Positions 18,156-27,325 of a stretch of DNA of 46,174 nucleotides are shown here, piece by piece. Made by a program: the position numbers and the translations under genes. Source of the stretch: DAIOHQ01 sp036744635 (GTDB lineage Bacteria; Planctomycetota; Phycisphaerae; Tepidisphaerales; Tepidisphaeraceae); NCBI GenBank assembly GCA_036744635.1, contig DAIOHQ010000005.1, forward strand, positions 1 through 46,174. Reading direction: 5' to 3'. The notes beneath the pieces were generated by a model, which was given only the letters and a program-made list of their open reading frames with translations, was not told the DNA's origin and ran no database searches. Each line of letters begins with the position of its first letter. The stretch's first letter is position 1.

Positions 18156-18738
18156 GCGTGCGCGGCTGCGCGGAATCTAAGGCGTCGGCGGGAGGCGAGA
18201 TGCGCCTGGGCTGCACGAACAACGAGTGAATGATCATCACGCCGACGCCGACGCACAGAAGACAATCCGCGACGTTGAAGATGTAGGGAAAGAGGCGCGG
18301 CCAGCGGGGCAGGGCATGAATCATGTCGCGCACGTAGCCGAGGGTGACGCGGTCGAACATGTTTCCCAGTACGCCGGCGAGGAGCATGGCAAGGATGATC
18401 TGATACCACGGTTGGCGGCGGCTGCGGGCAAAGAGGCTGGTAAGGAAGACGATGGCGGCGACGGAAACGGCGATAAAGAGCCAGCGCTTTCCCTGGCCGA
18501 GGCCGAAGACAGCGCCCTGGTTGGTGGTGGCGGTGAAGTGCAGCCAGCCGGGGAGAAAGCGATGTTCGCGGGGATCGATGACTTGCACCACGCCATCGGG
18601 AAATCGTTCAACGCCATCGCAGAGATGGGTGAAGGCGTAGGCTTTGGTCCAGAGGTCGAGGGCGAGGCCGACCGCGTTGACGCCGAAAAATCGCAAGAGC
18701 GCGGCAGGGGAACGGAAGATGGAATTGGAAGAACTCAT
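18148..18738 (-). CDS. lspA: Lipoprotein signal peptidase (signal peptidase II)
   Basis: This inner-membrane aspartic protease removes signal peptides from prolipoproteins. Four hydrophobic helices are seen. The two catalytic aspartates lie in GNMFDR and FNVADC (D129 and D158 counting from the start chosen here), matching the family's GNxxDR and FNxAD. FTATTNQGAVFGLG matches the conserved loop carrying the invariant Asn. MSSSNS at 18738 was chosen; an ATG at 18777 would add 13 residues. The gene overlaps ribD downstream. The lipobox-bearing TolC-like protein at 7.1 kb is a likely substrate class. Confidence 0.92.
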   Translation of the reverse strand: MSSSNSIFRSPAALLRFFGVNAVGLALDLWTKAYAFTHLCDGVERFPDGVVQVIDPREHRFLPGWLHFTATTNQGAVFGLGQGKRWLFIAVSVAAIVFLTSLFARSRRQPWYQIILAMLLAGVLGNMFDRVTLGYVRDMIHALPRWPRLFPYIFNVADCLLCVGVGVMIIHSLFVQPRRISPPADALDSAQPRTHD

Positions 18739-18820
18739 CGGGTGGTGGATTGTAGGCGGAAGGGCGGTGGATGCCACGAGGCAGAATTGTCGGCAGGTTT
18801 CTGATTGACTGCAGCGCGGA

Positions 18821-19837
18821 TCAGTCGCATTCCATGGCGTTTTTGCGGGCGAGCTTGAGATAGCCGTCGCGGAACATGCTGTAGAGGAGCAAGTCGGAGC
18901 GGTAGGTGCGGCACTGGCTGACGATCGAGCCGTCGCCGTGGGGGGCGAAGCGGCCGAGGCGGAAAAGGCCCAGCGGTTGGGCGCTCATCGGCAGGGTGCT
19001 TTTTTCCGGGCGGACGGTGAAACCGACCTTCAGGCCGACATCGCTGCAGGTTTCGATGATCGTGCTGCTGTGGGCGCCGTTGGGATAGGCGATGGCGCAG
19101 GGGTTGACGCCGGTCATCAAGCGCAGCGAGTCCTGGGCGCGGGTGATCTGATCGCGCACCTGCTCACGCGTATAGTTGGTGAGGATGGCGTGGTTGGCGG
19201 TGTGGTTGCCGAGATGGACGTACTTGCTGGATGCGAATTCGCGCAGTTCGGCGGGCGTGAAGGGTCGGTCGATGTCGCCGCGCGGGCGGAAGGCGTCTGC
19301 GCCGAACAGGTCGGTGAGGCGGGCCTCGATCTGTTCGGTGGTCATTGCCTTCATGGAGATCTGTTCGCGATAGATCTTGCGATGGGAAAGTCCCTGGACA
19401 GCGCGCTCGCGATAGATGACATCCCACCAGAAGCATTTGTTGTGCTTGACGTGCTCGGTGGAGATGAAAAAGACGGCCGGCACTTTGTACTCTTCCAGAA
19501 TGGGGCGTGCCAGCTCGTTGTTGAAGTAGCCATCGTCGAAGGTGATCAGGGCGTACTTGCCTTGCGGCGAGACTCCGTTGACCAGATCGGCGGGGCTGAT
19601 GAATTGGTAGCCACTGCGCAGGTAGTATTCAATGAATTGGCGGAATTTTGCGACAGTGGTGCGCTGCAGCGGATCGACCAGTTTTTTTTCGATTTCCTGC
19701 TCGTCGCGAAAGAGGGAATGGAAGAGGAACGAGAGGAGTGCGTTGCGCTCCTTGAAGAGCGCCAGGTACATCCGCGCGACGGCCGCGTCGGTCGCTCGGA
19801 CGAATTGTTGAATTGCGCCAACCATCAGAATGTTCAA
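18821..19837 (-). CDS. NodB-type polysaccharide deacetylase
   Basis: A 338-residue carbohydrate esterase family 4-like protein that should remove N-acetyl groups from a polysaccharide or its lipid-linked precursor. NodB motifs are TFDDGY (99-104, base and metal Asp), HTANH (212-216, metal His pair) and AYPNGAHS (about 249-256). An insertion of about 70 residues between the first two motifs (CFWWDVIYRERAV region) is typical of the exopolysaccharide-linked subgroup. No signal peptide is evident, which suggests cytoplasmic or membrane-associated action. It ends the minus-strand arm of the polysaccharide locus, downstream of two glycosyltransferases. Confidence 0.88.
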   Translation of the reverse strand: MNILMVGAIQQFVRATDAAVARMYLALFKERNALLSFLFHSLFRDEQEIEKKLVDPLQRTTVAKFRQFIEYYLRSGYQFISPADLVNGVSPQGKYALITFDDGYFNNELARPILEEYKVPAVFFISTEHVKHNKCFWWDVIYRERAVQGLSHRKIYREQISMKAMTTEQIEARLTDLFGADAFRPRGDIDRPFTPAELREFASSKYVHLGNHTANHAILTNYTREQVRDQITRAQDSLRLMTGVNPCAIAYPNGAHSSTIIETCSDVGLKVGFTVRPEKSTLPMSAQPLGLFRLGRFAPHGDGSIVSQCRTYRSDLLLYSMFRDGYLKLARKNAMECD

Positions 19838-19890
19838 ATCAAACCTGCCAATAGCTGCGCGAAATTACGTGCCGTCTAAATTGGCCGCGC

Positions 19891-19968
19891 TGTCATTCTG
19901 AGGTACTCCGAAGAATCTGCGTGAATCACTGATCGAGGCCAGATCCTTCGGAGTACCTCAGGATGACA
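19891..19968. repeat. 78-bp inverted repeat with GTACTC cores (family E)
   Basis: Two arms of about 28 bases, 19891-19918 and 19941-19968, are near-perfect inverted copies beginning TGTCATTCTGAGG and ending CCTCAGGATGACA. They are separated by 22 bases, between the deacetylase and a glycosyltransferase gene. Each arm contains GTACTCC or its complement GGAGTAC, a core shared with families A and B. The layout is that of a REPIN-like or MITE-like element; it may also act as a transcript end or stabiliser in the minus-strand operon. Confidence 0.75.
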
Positions 19969-20037
19969 ATTCTCGCGAACTATGCATGGTCAATTGTTGA
20001 TTCCTAATTCTGCTATCGGCAGATCATGCACGCGGTT

Positions 20038-21276
20038 TCATTGTGCCGTTGCCAGTTCGGTGGATTCATCATCAAGGCCGCTAAGATACGCAACCAGGGT
20101 TCGATCCACCATGGCATCGACGCTGAAACGGCCGGCCCGCTCCAAGGCGGCCTGGCCGAAACGGTGGCGCAGGCCGCCATCGCATGACAACCGGGCAAGG
20201 GCATCGCCGAAGGCGATTGCATCGTTGGGGGCGATAACGTTGCCGCTGACGCCGGGTTCGATGAGGATTTCGACGCCGGCCGAGGAAGTGGCGACCACGG
20301 GCAGTCCGGCGGCCATCGCTTCCAGCACCACGTAAGGCAGACCCTCTTTGCGGCTGGAGAGGGCGAAGATGTCGAAGGCGGCCAGGACTTCACGGGCGTC
20401 GCGCTCGCCAAGCCAGATAATCTTGTCGGCAATGTTCAATTCTTGCGAAAGGGCGCGGAGATCGCCTTCGAGCGGGCCGGCGCCGACCATGGCCAGGCGC
20501 GCGTTCGGCGCTGCGTCGACGGCTCGGGCGAAGGCACGGAGGAGAACATCAGGCGCCTTCTGGTCGACAAGGCGGCCGACGAATCCTGTGACGACACTGT
20601 CGCTGGAAACGCCGAGTTCGCGGCGAGCATCGGCGCGGGGAGTCAGTTTGGCCGGGCCGACGCCGTTGGGAATCAGCACCACGCGGGATTTGTCCAGGCC
20701 GAGACGGGTCGCGGCTCGAGCCTCTTCGGGAGAGACGGCCACGATGCGCGCCGTGCGCAGGCTGAGCGCCAGCTCGACGGCGAGGTAGAACATGCGCTTC
20801 CAGCGTGCCAGGCCGGGGTCCATCATGATCAGGCCATGCAGCGTGTAATGCGCGGGGGTGCCGGTGCCGAAGGCCGCCAGGCGGGCGAGGGCGCCGCCTT
20901 TTGAGCTGTGTCCGTGAATGGCGTCGAACGGACCATGCTCGCGGAGATAGTTGCGGATTTTTCTGGCGACCGCGAAGTCGCTGGGGTGGATGCCGGTGCG
21001 CATGGGGATGGCGTGGCGGCGCAGGGTTTTCATCGCCGAGAGGCGCCCTTCGAAGAGCTTGTCCATGCGGCCGGTGGAGTAGATGAGATGGACTTCGCAG
21101 CCTCGGGCGATGAGCCCTTCGGCGAGGTCGAGAACATGGCGGCCGGTGCCGCCGCCGGCGGATTCGACCACCAATAGCACGCGTACCGAGCGCAGGGCGT
21201 GCGCGGGAATCGGCAGCGGAAAGGGGCCCTCCTCGCGATCGGTCACATTGGAAAAAGAATTACCCAGAGCACCCAT
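20038..21276 (-). CDS. GT4-family glycosyltransferase
   Basis: A 412-residue GT-B fold transferase acting on the cytoplasmic face of the inner membrane during polysaccharide repeat-unit assembly. The N-terminal half starts with VRVLLVVESAGGGTGRHVLDL (acceptor domain, about 30-50). The C-terminal half contains SRKEGLPYVVLEAMAAGLP, the E-x7-E nucleotide-sugar motif of family GT4. The first about 28 residues are not clearly part of the fold, so an internal start is possible. It sits 27 bp downstream of the second GT4 gene on the same strand. The sugar donor cannot be told from sequence. Confidence 0.9.
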   Translation of the reverse strand: MGALGNSFSNVTDREEGPFPLPIPAHALRSVRVLLVVESAGGGTGRHVLDLAEGLIARGCEVHLIYSTGRMDKLFEGRLSAMKTLRRHAIPMRTGIHPSDFAVARKIRNYLREHGPFDAIHGHSSKGGALARLAAFGTGTPAHYTLHGLIMMDPGLARWKRMFYLAVELALSLRTARIVAVSPEEARAATRLGLDKSRVVLIPNGVGPAKLTPRADARRELGVSSDSVVTGFVGRLVDQKAPDVLLRAFARAVDAAPNARLAMVGAGPLEGDLRALSQELNIADKIIWLGERDAREVLAAFDIFALSSRKEGLPYVVLEAMAAGLPVVATSSAGVEILIEPGVSGNVIAPNDAIAFGDALARLSCDGGLRHRFGQAALERAGRFSVDAMVDRTLVAYLSGLDDESTELATAQ

Positions 21277-21303
21277 AATCTCCCTGCCTCCACAGCAACA
21301 TCC

Positions 21304-22497
21304 TCAGCCCATCGAGACCGCGCCCGGACGCGAAGCCAGTGACACGTGATCCACTTCGCCCTCGGCGGCGAGCGATTGGTACAGGTCCTGATAACGCTCG
21401 GTCACGGAACTGAGGTCAAACAATTCCTGCACGCGCTGACGGGCGGCGCTGCCGAGGCGATGGCGGTCTGCTGGGCGCATCGACAGGAGTTCGGCACAGG
21501 CGGCGGCCAGCGATTCAGGGTCCTGCGACGGAGCGATTTTTCCGGTATCGCCCACGATCAGAGCGGAATCGCCGACATCGGTGGCGACGCACGGTACGCC
21601 GCAGGCCATGGCTTCGCCGATGGTCAGCGGGAATGCCTCGCTGAGCGAAGAGGAGATGAGAATATCGAGGGACGCGTGAATGCGCGGGATGTCGCGGCGC
21701 GGGCCAAGCAGATGACAATGATCGGCAATTCCCAAGGCATGAATGTGCCCCATCAGCGCCTCGTTTTCCACATGTACATCCCGGCCACAGAGCAGGAAAT
21801 GCACGTCGGGAAATCGCTGGGTGAGCAGCGCGGCGGCGTTGAGGAAATTCGCGTGGTCTTTCATCGGGTCATAGCGCGCGACCAGGCCGATAACAACAGC
21901 CTCGGAAGGAAGAGCCAGTTCCTGGCGGACAGCGGCGCGGGCGGCGGCGTCGGGACGGAATGCGCTCAGGTCGAAGCCGTTGGGAATCACCATGGAGCGC
22001 TCGGCGTCGAAGCCGCGTCCAATGTACGTCTGGCGGGCATTCTCCGAGCAGAACACGATGCGATGCGGCAATCGGCGCGACAGCTTGGCGCAGGCGCCGA
22101 CGGTCATCAGGGTCGAGCGCTTGGTCAGGCCGGGAACATGGTTTGAGTGATGAATGCCCCACACGACGGCGGCGCTGGGGACGAATTTGGCCGCGACTCC
22201 GCCGATGAGGTTCGAGTGGTCCATCCAGGTCTGGATGACGTTCGGCCGCAGGGCACGCAAGTGTTTTGCGAGACGGGCGACGCCCCGCGGGCTGGGAATG
22301 CCCGGCTTCATTCCGATTACTTTGATGGGAATACCCGCGTCAACAATCGGGCCGGCCACGGTGAGATCGTCGATGAGCGAAACGACGGAAATGTCGAATC
22401 GCTTGCGATCGCTGCGCAGGAGCAGGTTGCAGAGCATGGACTCGGCGCCGCCAAATTCGAAGCTGTTTATGATATGGACAATTCGAGCGTTGTTCAT
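21304..22497 (-). CDS. GT4-family glycosyltransferase
   Basis: A 397-residue GT-B glycosyltransferase. VHIINSFEFGGAESMLCNLL (7-26) is the glycine-rich acceptor-side loop, MVIPNGFDLSAF marks the linker, and SEAFPLTIGEAMACGVP carries the E-x7-E donor motif. The start at 22497 (MNNARIV) is preceded by GAGGGG at a good distance; the frame from 22524 adds nine non-family residues. It is the first gene of the minus-strand polysaccharide arm, divergent from the Wzc-like gene across the large control region. Donor and acceptor are unknown. Confidence 0.9.
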   Translation of the reverse strand: MNNARIVHIINSFEFGGAESMLCNLLLRSDRKRFDISVVSLIDDLTVAGPIVDAGIPIKVIGMKPGIPSPRGVARLAKHLRALRPNVIQTWMDHSNLIGGVAAKFVPSAAVVWGIHHSNHVPGLTKRSTLMTVGACAKLSRRLPHRIVFCSENARQTYIGRGFDAERSMVIPNGFDLSAFRPDAAARAAVRQELALPSEAVVIGLVARYDPMKDHANFLNAAALLTQRFPDVHFLLCGRDVHVENEALMGHIHALGIADHCHLLGPRRDIPRIHASLDILISSSLSEAFPLTIGEAMACGVPCVATDVGDSALIVGDTGKIAPSQDPESLAAACAELLSMRPADRHRLGSAARQRVQELFDLSSVTERYQDLYQSLAAEGEVDHVSLASRPGAVSMG

Positions 22498-22699
22498 TTT
22501 CGTCCCCTCCCGAGGACGCCGCACTAGCTAACGGCACAACATACTCCACGTCAATGAAGTTTCCAAAATAACTTTTTGTTTGCTTGCGGGGCGATGATTG
22601 TCCAAGGGGGCTCGTCGGCGGTGCTTATGCCTTGGGGCATAAAGGGGATAGCTCCGGCGGCGCGCCGTTGGAATCGGCACAAACTATCCATTTTCCCTA

Positions 22700-22715
22700 T
22701 GGCAAAAATCTGGCA
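22700..22715 (+). promoter_or_regulatory. Candidate sigma-54 (-24/-12) promoter
   Basis: TGGCA at 22700-22704 and TGGCA at 22711-22715 place GG and GC exactly 10 bases apart, as in the TGGCAC-N5-TTGC consensus. One mismatch lies in the -12 box (TGGC for TTGC). It points toward the Wzc-like gene about 415 bases downstream. A GAF/sigma-54 activator is encoded at 14-15.6 kb. No activator-binding repeats were identified. Confidence 0.4.
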
Positions 22716-22811
22716 TTGCGAGTCGGCAGACTTTAGGGTGTTTGCAGCCGAACCGGACGCGCCGGCAGCGAAAGGAGTCCCAATCAGGTGCTTTTGGGGA
22801 ACTTTTCTTTC

Positions 22812-22840
22812 TTGCCTTGACCCTTGGGCGCGTTTACTAT
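22812..22840 (+). promoter_or_regulatory. Candidate sigma-70-type promoter for the plus-strand polysaccharide operon
   Basis: TTGCCT (22812-22817) and TACTAT (22835-22840) are separated by 17 bases, and each matches the consensus at four of six positions. It would leave a leader of about 285 bases before the Wzc-like start. Such a match can arise by chance. Confidence 0.35.
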
Positions 22841-23129
22841 GGTGCTGATTGCTCGGTTTGCGTGCGTCACATCGAAGTTGCAGCGGAATGCAGAGTGATT
22901 TTCGGAGCCTGTGGGAATGGGGATGGCTGGAATCATTTTGAGTGTTTGCAACGAGATTAGGACTCGGCAGGGGCAATTACTGCAGTGGGTGCGTCAGATT
23001 TCAATGTGCCAGGCCGCTAAACGTGCGGCATAATGCAATCGTCTCTTCGAGCGCCAAGCTCTTGTTTGGCCGCTCCGGAGGAAGAGGCGGTTTGTGGAGA
23101 TTTGCTCGCGTGGGAGGAGCAAAGAGAAA

Positions 23130-25385
23130 ATGCAAAAGTTACTACGAGATGACAGCGGCGTTCCCGTTCAGATTAATGTCCCTTCCGAGAGCGCGGGCAG
23201 TTCCGCTCCGCTGCTGGAAGTGCTGTGGCGTCGACGCTGGATGCTGATCCTGTCGATGACCGCCTGCCTGCTGATCGCCAGCGGATATCTGGCAGTCGCC
23301 AAGCGCATCTATAGTGCGACGGCCAAAGTGTTTGTCGAGCAAAACGGCCCGCAGGTGTTTGGGGAGAGCAAGAACTTCATTCCGCAGTCGGAGACCTTCC
23401 TGCAGACCCAGGTGGATGCGATCGAATCCACGCCGGTATTGTCACGGGCGCTGGAAGAGATGCGCTACTCATCGTTAAAGACGTTTGCGGGCGTGGGCGA
23501 GCCGCTGAATTATCTGCGCCGAGGCGGGGTGCTGAAGATCGAGGTGGAGAAGAAGTCGGATGTCATCACGGTCTCGATGCTCTCGCGCTATCCGGAGGAA
23601 GCCGCCACCATCGCCAACGGCATCGTCGAGGCCTACATGACCGTCCAGGCGCTGCAGCGCCGGGCGACTGGAACGCAGATGGTGAACGTCATCCAGTCGG
23701 AGAAGCAGCAGTTGCAGAGGAAGCGCGAGGAGTGCGTCACATCGATGATGACGTACAAGCAGAAGGCGGGGGTGATGTCGTTCGGGACGGACAGAGGCAA
23801 CACGATGACCGAGCGGACGGCGACGCTTTCCAGCTCGCTTACGGCGGCCGAGATCGCGACGATGGACATCAAGGCGCAGCGCGATGGGCTGAAGTCGGCG
23901 ATGAGCAGCCCGGCGGCGATGTCGGCGCTGGTTGAGGCGATGCAGTTCAAGGGCAAAGACGTGGGAGATCATGAATATGATGAGCTCCGCAGCCAACTGG
24001 TGCAGCACAAGCTGGCACTGTCGCAGAGCATCACCCTGCAGGGCCCGGAAAACAAGCGCATCCAGATGCTCCAGGCGATCATTGTGTCGCTGAAGGCGCG
24101 GATTGCGGAGAAGGAAAAGACGGTGGCCGAGGCGCAGCTCGTGGCGACGGACTCGCAGTTGGCGGCGGCCGAGGAAAAGGAGCGCCAGCTTCGGGCGGCG
24201 CTGCAGATGCAGAATGAAGCAGCGCTCGGATCGAGCCCCGACGCCGCGGAGTGCCTGCGGCTGGAATCGGAAATCACGCGCATCCAGAAGCAGCTCGACA
24301 TGATGGATGAGCGCATCTCGGAAGTCAGCGTGAATTCCATTGCATCCGTGCCGCTGAATATTCAGGTGTTGGAGAATGCCACGGCCGACGATCGGCCAGT
24401 GAAGCCGAGCAAGACATTGATCCTGGCCGCGGCGCTGACGGCGGGTTGGGTGCTCGGCATTGGAGCCGCCTTGCTGCGGGAATGGCAGGATGCCTGCCTG
24501 CGGACCCCGGAAGAGATCATGTCGATATTGGGCCTGCCGGTGCTGGCGGCGGTGCCCCGCATCAACGGCCGGCTTTCGCCGGTGGCCCGCGGGCAACTGG
24601 TACACCTTGACGCCCGCTCGCCGGTGGCCGAGGCGTATCGCTCGGTGCGGACGGCATTGCACCTGGGCGCCGCCCGCGAGGCGCGGACGATTCTGCTGGC
24701 ATCGCCCACCCCCGGCGATGGCAAGTCGACGACGGCGAGCAATCTCGCCATTGCCTTCGCCCAGGCCGGCCATCGCACGTTGCTGATCGACTGCGATCTG
24801 CGCGAGCCGGTGCAGCACATGATTTTTGAAACCGACAACAACATCGGCCTGTCGAGCGTGGTGGCCGGCGAAGAGAAATTGCGGGATGCGATCAGCCCGA
24901 CGCGCGTGCCGGGGCTGTATGTCCTGCCCTGCGGGCCGGTGCCGGCGAATCCGTCGGAGTTGCTGGCGGGCAAGCGCTTTGGGGAGCTGATGCAGGCTTT
25001 GGTGGAGACGTTTGACCGGGTGGTGATCGACTCGCCCCCGTTGATGACGGTGACGGATGCGCGCATTCTTGCGGCATCGGCGGATGCGACGATTCTGGTG
25101 TTGCGAATGAATCAGTCGATGCGTAAGTTCGGCCTGATGGCGGTTGACGGCCTGGAGAAGGTCGGCGCCAACGTGCTGGGCGCGGTGGCGAATGACGTGG
25201 CCGCCACGCGAGGATATGGATATTACGGGGGTTCGTGGCAGTATGCGGCGTCGGCCAAGAGGCTGACGGCCGCGTCCCAGCGCAGCCTCGCAAACGGCCC
25301 CCGGAGCGCCGTCCGCGAGACTGAACAGGAGCTGGTGACGATTGCGGAGCCCAACTGGACGGCGGAAGCGTCCAAAGTTGGTTGA
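23130..25385 (+). CDS. Wzc-like polysaccharide co-polymerase with BY-kinase domain
   Basis: A 751-residue inner-membrane protein. It has a Wzz-type chain-length domain with a first membrane helix at about 40-62, a long periplasmic coiled coil and a second helix near 425-445. A cytoplasmic bacterial tyrosine kinase follows, with Walker A GDGKST (about 529-534), Walker A' LLIDCDLR and Walker B VVIDSPPL. The C-terminal region has a tyrosine cluster (YGYYGG and WQY), the usual autophosphorylation site. It controls polymer length and export in Wzx/Wzy pathways. The start at 23130 has GGAGGAG upstream. It is the first gene of the plus-strand polysaccharide arm. Confidence 0.93.
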   Translation: MQKLLRDDSGVPVQINVPSESAGSSAPLLEVLWRRRWMLILSMTACLLIASGYLAVAKRIYSATAKVFVEQNGPQVFGESKNFIPQSETFLQTQVDAIESTPVLSRALEEMRYSSLKTFAGVGEPLNYLRRGGVLKIEVEKKSDVITVSMLSRYPEEAATIANGIVEAYMTVQALQRRATGTQMVNVIQSEKQQLQRKREECVTSMMTYKQKAGVMSFGTDRGNTMTERTATLSSSLTAAEIATMDIKAQRDGLKSAMSSPAAMSALVEAMQFKGKDVGDHEYDELRSQLVQHKLALSQSITLQGPENKRIQMLQAIIVSLKARIAEKEKTVAEAQLVATDSQLAAAEEKERQLRAALQMQNEAALGSSPDAAECLRLESEITRIQKQLDMMDERISEVSVNSIASVPLNIQVLENATADDRPVKPSKTLILAAALTAGWVLGIGAALLREWQDACLRTPEEIMSILGLPVLAAVPRINGRLSPVARGQLVHLDARSPVAEAYRSVRTALHLGAAREARTILLASPTPGDGKSTTASNLAIAFAQAGHRTLLIDCDLREPVQHMIFETDNNIGLSSVVAGEEKLRDAISPTRVPGLYVLPCGPVPANPSELLAGKRFGELMQALVETFDRVVIDSPPLMTVTDARILAASADATILVLRMNQSMRKFGLMAVDGLEKVGANVLGAVANDVAATRGYGYYGGSWQYAASAKRLTAASQRSLANGPRSAVRETEQELVTIAEPNWTAEASKVG

Positions 25386-25632
25386 TGGTGTAGTGGAGAA
25401 AATGAAGGCAGACGTGGGTGTGGAGAAAATGCAAACACATCCGATGTGGGTCCATCTTGTAGTTCGCAGTGAGCTGTCAGCTTGCGCTAGCTAGTAAGCA
25501 GGATCTGTCCGCAGAAGCATTCCCGCAGACGGTGATGGGGTGGGAATGATCGGCGCGACCTTCAACCTCCCCCCAAAGAGTTGTCTTGCGGCTGCCATCC
25601 AGCCGCCGTTCAACCCACAGAAGGGTGCGAAG

Positions 25633-27216
25633 ATGAGTACGGGATATCACGGGGAAATGCAGCTCGATCTTGACGGATTCGAGGAAGCATTGGCCGACGG
25701 TGCAGCGCTGGATCGCCACGGCAGGGGGGGCAGTGAGCGCGGCGTGTTCGGCGGTGGCGACGCCGCCGCGGACACTGACGAGCTGCTGATGGAATCGGAC
25801 GGGCAGACCGTTCCGGATTCGCAGGCGCTGGCAAAGGTGTTCTGGCGATCGGTGCGCACGATGGCGCCGATCATCCTCGCCGACGTGCTGGGGTTGGCGC
25901 TGGCGGGGCTTTTCGCGCAGGGGCTGCTGCACTGGATTCATCCCGAGGCGGTGCGGAATGCCGGCTGGGCGATGCCGCTGGCGCTGCTGCCGCTGATAGC
26001 GGCCTATTGGCTGAATGACCTGTACTCGCAGATCTGGGTTCACCCGGTCATCGAATTTCGGCAATTGACTCATGTGAATACGGTGGGATTGATGGCGGCG
26101 GCGGCGGGGGGGATTCTCGCTCCGCCGCTTCCCTTGTGGTGCCTGGCCGCCTGGCCGGCGGCAGTGGCGCTGGTGCCGATGTTGCGAACCATCGCCCGGC
26201 ACGTCTGTGTCGGCCGAAGCTGGTGGGGATATCCGACGCTGGTAATCGGATCGGGAGAGGGGGCGGAGATCGTCGCGCAGGTGCTGTTGGACGCCCCGCG
26301 GACAGCGCTGCGGCCGGTGCTGCTGACCGATCCGCACAACGTTTGCCGCACCTCGGTGCTTCCGGTGGTGAATGACCCGGCAACGCTGGAATCGATCATC
26401 CGCGCCAAGCACATTCGCCACGCGGTGATCTCTCTGCCGCAGCTTTCCAGCGCCCACCTGGGTGAGGCACTGAACCGCTACAGCGGGCTGGTGCCGCACG
26501 TGCTGGTGCTGTCGGATTCCTCGACGCTTCCCACGCTATGGGGCGCCTCGCGCAGCAGCGGCCGGCTGAGCGGCATCGAGGTGCGCAATGGGCTCAAGCT
26601 GCACACGCTGCAGGCGATCAAGCGGGCGCTCGATCTGGCTGTATCGGTTGTAGTGATTGTAGTGGGTGCGCCGATTCTGCTGGCCATCCTGGCGGCGGCG
26701 AGGCTGACCAGCCCGGGGCCGGTTTTCTTTGGCCACACGCGAATCGGCAAACATGGCAAGCTATTTAAGGCCTGGAAATTCCGGACGATGCGGGTGGATG
26801 GCGACGCGGTGCTGCGCGAGCACCTGGCCAACAGCGCTGAGGCCCGCGAGGAATGGGCACGGGATCATAAGCTGCGCGATGATCCGCGCGTGACCGGTTT
26901 CGGAAAATTGCTGCGGAAGACCAGCCTGGATGAGCTGCCGCAGATCTGGAATGTGCTGCGCGGCGACATGAGTCTGGTCGGTCCCCGGCCGATTGTAGAG
27001 GGGGAGATCTGGCGCTATGGCCAGGTATTCCGCCTGTACACCACCGTAAAGCCCGGCATTACCGGCATGTGGCAGGTTTCCGGGCGCAACGACATCGGCT
27101 ACGACGACCGCGTCGTGCTCGACCAGTTTTACATCCGCCATTGGTCGCCATGGTTGGACGTTTACATCATGGCCAAGACGGTCGTCGCGCTGGTTAATCG
27201 CGACGGGGCGTATTAG
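25633..27216 (+). CDS. WbaP-type undecaprenyl-phosphate sugar-1-phosphate transferase
   Basis: This 527-residue membrane enzyme starts repeat-unit synthesis by moving a sugar-1-phosphate onto undecaprenyl phosphate. Four membrane helices lie in about 75-205, a CoA-binding-like soluble domain follows (about 205-320), and the catalytic transferase domain lies at the C-terminus. Its marks are KRALDLAVS, the re-entrant helix, GKLFKAWKFRTM, LRKTSLDELPQIWNVL and SLVGPRPI. The start at 25633 follows AAGGG; the frame opening at 25540 adds residues without family character. The 247 bases upstream hold no other gene. Galactose or glucose phosphate is the usual donor, but specificity is not readable. 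Confidence 0.92.
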   Translation: MSTGYHGEMQLDLDGFEEALADGAALDRHGRGGSERGVFGGGDAAADTDELLMESDGQTVPDSQALAKVFWRSVRTMAPIILADVLGLALAGLFAQGLLHWIHPEAVRNAGWAMPLALLPLIAAYWLNDLYSQIWVHPVIEFRQLTHVNTVGLMAAAAGGILAPPLPLWCLAAWPAAVALVPMLRTIARHVCVGRSWWGYPTLVIGSGEGAEIVAQVLLDAPRTALRPVLLTDPHNVCRTSVLPVVNDPATLESIIRAKHIRHAVISLPQLSSAHLGEALNRYSGLVPHVLVLSDSSTLPTLWGASRSSGRLSGIEVRNGLKLHTLQAIKRALDLAVSVVVIVVGAPILLAILAAARLTSPGPVFFGHTRIGKHGKLFKAWKFRTMRVDGDAVLREHLANSAEAREEWARDHKLRDDPRVTGFGKLLRKTSLDELPQIWNVLRGDMSLVGPRPIVEGEIWRYGQVFRLYTTVKPGITGMWQVSGRNDIGYDDRVVLDQFYIRHWSPWLDVYIMAKTVVALVNRDGAY

Positions 27217-27221
27217 GCCGC

Positions 27222-27292
27222 GTAGGGTCCGCTTCAGCGGACGGAATGGTCCGTCCGCTGAAGCGGACCCTACAGCCTGAAGCGGACCCTAC
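27222..27292. repeat. Paired-hairpin element GTAGGGTCCGC..., family C, with partial third arm
   Basis: A 24-base arm starting GTAGGGTCCGCTTCAGCGG (27222-27245) is followed after 4 bases by its exact inverted copy ending CTAC at 27273. Each arm is itself a hairpin (GTCCGCT, loop TC, AGCGGAC). A further half-arm ending GCGGACCCTAC (to 27292) repeats the right end, suggesting a local duplication. It lies between the priming transferase and flippase genes. A related copy is at 41636-41701. Confidence 0.85.
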
Positions 27293-27325
27293 AGACTTAC
27301 GATTCGTGGAAAGCAAAAGCAAACG

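Larger units (their letters stand above)
22498..23129. promoter_or_regulatory. Divergent control region of the polysaccharide locus
   Basis: This 632-bp stretch separates the two arms of the locus and holds no convincing gene. It is visibly more AT-rich than its surroundings in places. Seen within it are a 7-bp stem (TTATGCC, 22625-22631; GGCATAA, 22636-22642), a 10-bp palindrome CGGCGCGCCG (22658-22667), a sigma-54-like site at 22700 and a sigma-70-like site at 22812. The long leader before the Wzc-like start (about 290 bases after the latter site) may carry further control, but no known riboswitch was recognised. Confidence 0.55.

Noticed and set aside
22576..22960. Small plus-strand frames in the divergent control region (90 and 72 codons)
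   Set aside because: There are no ribosome-binding sites, the frames overlap each other, and there is no protein-like composition, so they are treated as non-coding leader.
23475..24818. A 447-codon minus-strand frame opposite the Wzc-like gene
   Set aside because: It is the complement of a well-supported BY-kinase gene, and its Arg/His/Leu composition is that of a shadow frame.
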